From an uncultured Clostridia bacterium (GTDB taxonomy: Bacteria > Bacillota > Clostridia > Oscillospirales > CAG-272), in assembly GCA_946404295.1 (NCBI GenBank), contig CAMJDE010000050.1:1-9465 (forward strand): a stretch of DNA of 9,465 nucleotides, given 5' to 3'. Positions 6,440 to 9,465 of the stretch are shown here, piece after piece (position 1 is the first letter of the stretch; every line of letters begins with the position of its first letter). The notes beneath the pieces were generated by a model that saw only the letters and a program-made list of their open reading frames with translations, searched no databases and was not told the DNA's origin. Both the position numbers and the translations under genes were made by a program.

Positions 6440-7144
6440 ATGTCAGCCATTTATAAACGGGAACTGCACTCCTACCTGACCTCCGCGATCGGCTACGCCT
6501 TCATCGCGCTCTTCTTCGCCGTGTCGGGGGGCGTCTTCGTCTACACGACGCTCTATTCCGGGACCGCCAACCCGGGCAACTACTACACCTATATGCTGGT
6601 CTTCTTCGTCATTCTTCTGCCGATCCTGACGATGAAGTCGTTCAGCGAGGAACGCAAGCTCCGCACCGAGCAGCTGCTGATGACCGCTCCGGTTTCGATC
6701 CCCGCGATGGTGACGGCGAAATTCCTTGCCGCCATGACCATCTTCTCGGCGTGCACGCTGCTCTGCTCCTGCTCCTTCCTGTTCCTGACGAAATACGCGA
6801 CGGTGCGGGCGGCGACGGTGTTCGGCAACCTGATCGCCATTCTGCTCGTCGGCGGGGCGTTCATCGCGATCGGGCTGTTCGTCTCGGCTCTGACCGAGAA
6901 CCAGCTTGCCGCCGCGATCGGAACGGTGGGGATCATCCTGCTCTTCTTCGTCGTCTCGGCGCTCAACCGCTTCATCCCGGTCTACTGGATCCGGTTCGTC
7001 CTCTCGGGCGTTTCGATCTTCAGTCGGTTCGGTAACTTCACGCAGGGCGCGTTCGACTTCTCGGCGCTCCTCTACTATCTGTCGGTGATGGTCGTCTTCC
7101 TGCTTCTCACCGGACGGGTCTACGACCGCCGCCGCTATCGGTAA
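6440..7144 (+). CDS. ABC-2 type transporter permease (GldF-like)
   Basis: A 234-residue integral membrane protein with about six hydrophobic segments (roughly 15-37, 50-66, 95-116, 127-150, 157-175 and 208-226) and a basic C-terminus (DRRRYR), consistent with a cytoplasmic tail. The N-terminal YKRELHSYLTSAIGY and the loop SFSEERKLRTEQLLMTAPVS (67-86) are characteristic of GldF/NosY-like ABC-2 permeases. The loop is probably a coupling segment that contacts the ATPase. Length matches the family. The start at ATG 6440 fits homology; the nearest GGG is 14 nt upstream. The stop is followed after 9 bp by the GldG-like gene, so the two are surely co-transcribed. Only one permease gene is seen, so a homodimeric transmembrane unit is likely. 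Confidence 0.92.
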   Translation: MSAIYKRELHSYLTSAIGYAFIALFFAVSGGVFVYTTLYSGTANPGNYYTYMLVFFVILLPILTMKSFSEERKLRTEQLLMTAPVSIPAMVTAKFLAAMTIFSACTLLCSCSFLFLTKYATVRAATVFGNLIAILLVGGAFIAIGLFVSALTENQLAAAIGTVGIILLFFVVSALNRFIPVYWIRFVLSGVSIFSRFGNFTQGAFDFSALLYYLSVMVVFLLLTGRVYDRRRYR

Positions 7145-7153
7145 GGGGGAAGT

Positions 7154-8641
7154 ATGGGTCGATTCAAGGAAAAGGCGAAGGGTCTCTTCCGCCGCGCCGG
7201 AGCGCGCGGGGGGATCGGCGCCGCGACGGTCGCCGTCGTGATCGCGCTGATCGTGATCCTGAACGTCATCGTCTACGCGCTGGGGTCGAAGTACTCGTGG
7301 GTACTCTACACCGCCCCCCGCTACGAACACACGATCGGTTCTTCCTCCGAAACCTTCTTCTCCGACCTCGATCAGGGGCGGGATCTGAAGATCCGCTTCT
7401 GCATGGCGGAGGAGAAACTCGAGGGGGATTCCGCCTACCGTCTCGTGCTTGAGACGGCGCGGCAGTTTGCCGACAAGTACGGCTTCATTTCGGTCGATTT
7501 CATCAACATCGTCGTCGATCCGGGCGAGGTCTCGCGCTACAAGTACGGCGCGGCGCCCGAGTACGACGAGGACGGAAACAAGATCAAAAAGAACAGCGTC
7601 ACCGAACAGAGCGTGATCTTCGACGCGGGCGGCAACGATTTTTCGGTCACGACGCTCCGCTCCTTCTTCATTCTCGACAGTAAGCAGTATATCACGGGCT
7701 ACGACGGGGAACGCGTGATGAGCGCCCTGATCCACCGGACGCTGGCGGACGAGCATCCCGTCGCCTGCTTCACGCGCGGGCACGGCGAGACCTCGAACGA
7801 ACTGCTCTACAATATCCTCGTCTGCGCCGGGTATTCGATCGCGACGGTCGACCTCGCCAAAGAGGAGATCCCCGCGGGGACCACGCTCCTCGTCGTCTCG
7901 AACCCGCTCTACGACTTCGAGACCGGCGCCGCCGGATCGGGGATCGTTTCGGAGATCGAGCGGCTCGACGCGTTCTGCGGCGGGGGCGGCACGGTCTTCG
8001 CGATCCTTGACCCGCTGGTCATCGATCTGCCGCACCTGAACGCCTATCTGGCGGGGTGGGGGCTCTCGCGTACCGAGGGAACGGTGCGCGATATGACCAA
8101 CTCGCTGACCCCCGACGGCTACGCCGTCTCGACTTCGTTCTCGTCGAGCGCGCCGGGGCGCGCGATCCGCGACCGGATCCGTGAGTTCTCCGACGCAGAC
8201 GTCGTTCTGAAACGCGCCGCCGCGATCGAGATCAACGCCCCCGCGGGCGTCGACGCCGCCCCCGTCCTCTCGGTCGGGCGCACCGCCTCGATCTGGGCGG
8301 ACGGCGAGAAGACCGACGGGGAGGGCGGCTACGCCGTCGCCGCCTACGCGAGCCGCGAGAACGGCTCGGGCGTCTTCCTCGTTTCGAGCGTCTATATGAC
8401 CTCGTCCGACGCCATCCGCACCAACGGCTACGCCAACGCCGATTTCATCTACGCCGTGCTGGAGTATTCCGACGGCGCCCGCGTCCCGCTCGGGACGACC
8501 GTTATGCTGATCGAGACCGAAAGACTCGAGGGCGTGACCCGCGGCGTCATCCGGCTTACCCTCGCGCTTCTCTTCGCCGCGATCCCCGCCGCCGTCGTGA
8601 CGGTCGGCGTCGTCGTGCGCGTCAAACGGAAGAACCGCTGA
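7154..8641 (+). CDS. GldG-family ABC transporter auxiliary membrane protein, copy 1
   Basis: A 495-residue protein starting at ATG 7154, with GGGGG (7145-7149) as ribosome binding site. A basic N-terminus leads to a transmembrane helix at about 20-43. A large extracytoplasmic region follows to about 465, then a second helix at about 466-489 and a basic tail (RVKRKNR). This N-in/C-in topology is typical of GldG. The middle has the family pattern: RGHGE (208-212), then a Gly-Tyr segment and VVSNPLYDF, a GGGGTVFAILDP stretch and an Asp/Leu-rich helix, as in the ABC_transp_aux (GIFT-type) domain. In Flavobacterium GldG works with GldA and GldF in gliding and secretion; in non-gliding bacteria its role is unknown. 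The N-terminal part lacks the classical LDLT-x3-YSLS motif that the next gene retains. Confidence 0.85.
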   Translation: MGRFKEKAKGLFRRAGARGGIGAATVAVVIALIVILNVIVYALGSKYSWVLYTAPRYEHTIGSSSETFFSDLDQGRDLKIRFCMAEEKLEGDSAYRLVLETARQFADKYGFISVDFINIVVDPGEVSRYKYGAAPEYDEDGNKIKKNSVTEQSVIFDAGGNDFSVTTLRSFFILDSKQYITGYDGERVMSALIHRTLADEHPVACFTRGHGETSNELLYNILVCAGYSIATVDLAKEEIPAGTTLLVVSNPLYDFETGAAGSGIVSEIERLDAFCGGGGTVFAILDPLVIDLPHLNAYLAGWGLSRTEGTVRDMTNSLTPDGYAVSTSFSSSAPGRAIRDRIREFSDADVVLKRAAAIEINAPAGVDAAPVLSVGRTASIWADGEKTDGEGGYAVAAYASRENGSGVFLVSSVYMTSSDAIRTNGYANADFIYAVLEYSDGARVPLGTTVMLIETERLEGVTRGVIRLTLALLFAAIPAAVVTVGVVVRVKRKNR

Positions 8642-8652
8642 CGCGGAATTTC

Positions 8653-8671
8653 CCGGGACGAAACGCCCCGG
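8653..8671 (+). promoter_or_regulatory. Short hairpin between the two GldG-family genes
   Basis: A 5-bp perfect GC stem (CCGGG at 8653-8657, CCCGG at 8667-8671) encloses ACGAAACGC. Two further C-G pairs (CG AAA CG) are possible across an A-C mismatch. It ends 2 nt before the ribosome binding site AAAGGA (8674-8679) of the next gene. The loop is the exact reverse complement of the inner part of the hairpin at 2018-2044. It may be an mRNA-stability element or chance structure in GC-rich DNA. Confidence 0.35.
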
Positions 8672-8689
8672 AGAAAGGATTGATCCCGA

Positions 8690-9465
8690 ATGAACAATAT
8701 CCGACCCAAACGCCTGTCCGTCCGTTTTCAGAGGTGGCTGACGCCCGCGGTGATCGTTCTCGCGGCGCTTTTGCTCGTTCTGTCGCTCGGATTGGCGGGG
8801 CTGGTTTCCGCCCGGTCGCTCTGGCTCGATCTCACCCCCGAGGGGCTCTACTCGCTCTCGGATCTGATGATCGAGGAATGTAAAAAGATCAAGAAGGACG
8901 TCAAGATCACCTTCTGCGACGATCCCGACCACCTGATGGACAACTACCAGTCGCGCTACGTCTACGTGATGGCGAAGGAACTCGAACAGTACTTCGACAA
9001 TATCACGGTCGAGACCGTCAACGTGACCCTGAACCCGACGGCGGTCGACCGCTATCGGGTCGTATCCTCGTCCTCGATCCCCGCGTCGAGCGTGATCGTC
9101 AGCTGCGGGGATCAGTACCGCGTCTACACGGCGTCGCAGTTCTGGATCGCCGGGACCGACGACGCGGGCAACACGACGGGTCTCTACTCCTTCAACGGGG
9201 AATACAAGATGGCGACCGCCTTCTTCTCGCTCTCCGCGATCGCGCAGCCGAAGGCGTATTTCCTCGTCAACCACGGCGAGCGTTACTTTGCGCCCGACGA
9301 CGAAGCCCACGCCGCGCTTCACGCCAGGACCGAACAGCAGGACGAGGACCTCTCGGCGTTCTACCACCTGCTTCTGAAGGCCGGGCTCTCGGTCGACTAT
9401 CTCGACCTGACGGGACGGAGCTGGAGGCCGAAGAACCGGGGCATATATGTTTTCGTTTCCGGACC
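8690..9465 (+). CDS. GldG-family ABC transporter auxiliary membrane protein, copy 2 (3'-truncated by window edge)
   Basis: The frame is open from ATG 8690 to the end of the window (258 whole codons) without a stop; AAAGGA at 8674-8679 is its ribosome binding site. A basic N-terminus precedes a transmembrane helix at about 18-40. Next comes LDLTPEGLYSLS (46-57), the hallmark near the N-terminus of GldG-like proteins, and a domain on the outer face of the membrane. NHGE (194-197) and the downstream LLKAGLSVDYLDLT match the same positions in the preceding gene (RGHGE, then LVCAGYSIATVDL), so the two are paralogues of the same fold but strongly diverged. It lies 48 bp after the first GldG-like gene in the same operon. 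The expected remainder (second half of the domain and a C-terminal helix) is outside the window. Confidence 0.85.
   Translation, partial: MNNIRPKRLSVRFQRWLTPAVIVLAALLLVLSLGLAGLVSARSLWLDLTPEGLYSLSDLMIEECKKIKKDVKITFCDDPDHLMDNYQSRYVYVMAKELEQYFDNITVETVNVTLNPTAVDRYRVVSSSSIPASSVIVSCGDQYRVYTASQFWIAGTDDAGNTTGLYSFNGEYKMATAFFSLSAIAQPKAYFLVNHGERYFAPDDEAHAALHARTEQQDEDLSAFYHLLLKAGLSVDYLDLTGRSWRPKNRGIYVFVSG

Noticed and set aside
5248..6450. 400-codon open frame on the minus strand opposite the ABC ATPase
   Set aside because: The sense strand encodes a complete set of ABC motifs; the antisense product is charged, featureless sequence.
6443..9367. 974-codon open frame on the minus strand spanning the permease and both GldG-like genes
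   Set aside because: It crosses three genes and their gaps and has a highly charged, repetitive composition without a domain. It is the usual antisense shadow of GC-rich DNA.

Overview
The window is GC-rich, with genes that strongly favour G or C in the third codon position. All genes lie on the plus strand and have purine-rich Shine-Dalgarno sites. The lipoprotein signal peptide, the Cys-x2-Cys surface repeats of a kind common in clostridial exported proteins, and the gene spacing suggest an uncultured high-GC member of Bacillota/Clostridia, possibly an intestinal Oscillospirales-like lineage. This placement is an inference from style; there is no marker gene in the window.

Left half (1-4913): two tandem paralogous exported heparinase II/III-like polysaccharide lyases. 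The first enters from the left edge and lacks about 280 N-terminal residues. The second is complete (948 aa): a lipoprotein with three Cys-x2-Cys repeats followed by an alpha-helical toroid and a beta-sandwich domain. Both keep the His/Asp/His zinc site and candidate catalytic His and Tyr at identical spacing, so both look active. They are separated by 75 bp holding a strong hairpin without a U-tract, which suggests one transcript with different levels of the two products.

Middle (4914-5382): 469 bp without a convincing gene. In order it holds a 14-bp-stem terminator-like hairpin, a 58-nt near-perfect palindrome with 16-nt arms, an AT-rich island with promoter-like boxes, and a leader with two adjacent hairpins before the next operon.

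Right half (5383-9465): an ABC-2 type export operon of the GldA/GldF/GldG kind: ATP-binding subunit, six-TM permease, a GldG-family auxiliary membrane protein, and a second GldG-family protein that runs off the right edge. Spacings are 49, 9 and 48 bp, so these are probably one transcription unit. The substrate is unknown. Nothing in the sequence links the transporter to the lyases beyond proximity, and a terminator plus a new promoter region lie between them.

I do not see a clearly new defence, mobile or RNA system. The points most worth a second look are the lyase pair with its mosaic of identical DNA blocks and Cys-repeat module, the paired GldG-like subunits, and the structured intergenic DNA at 5026-5346.
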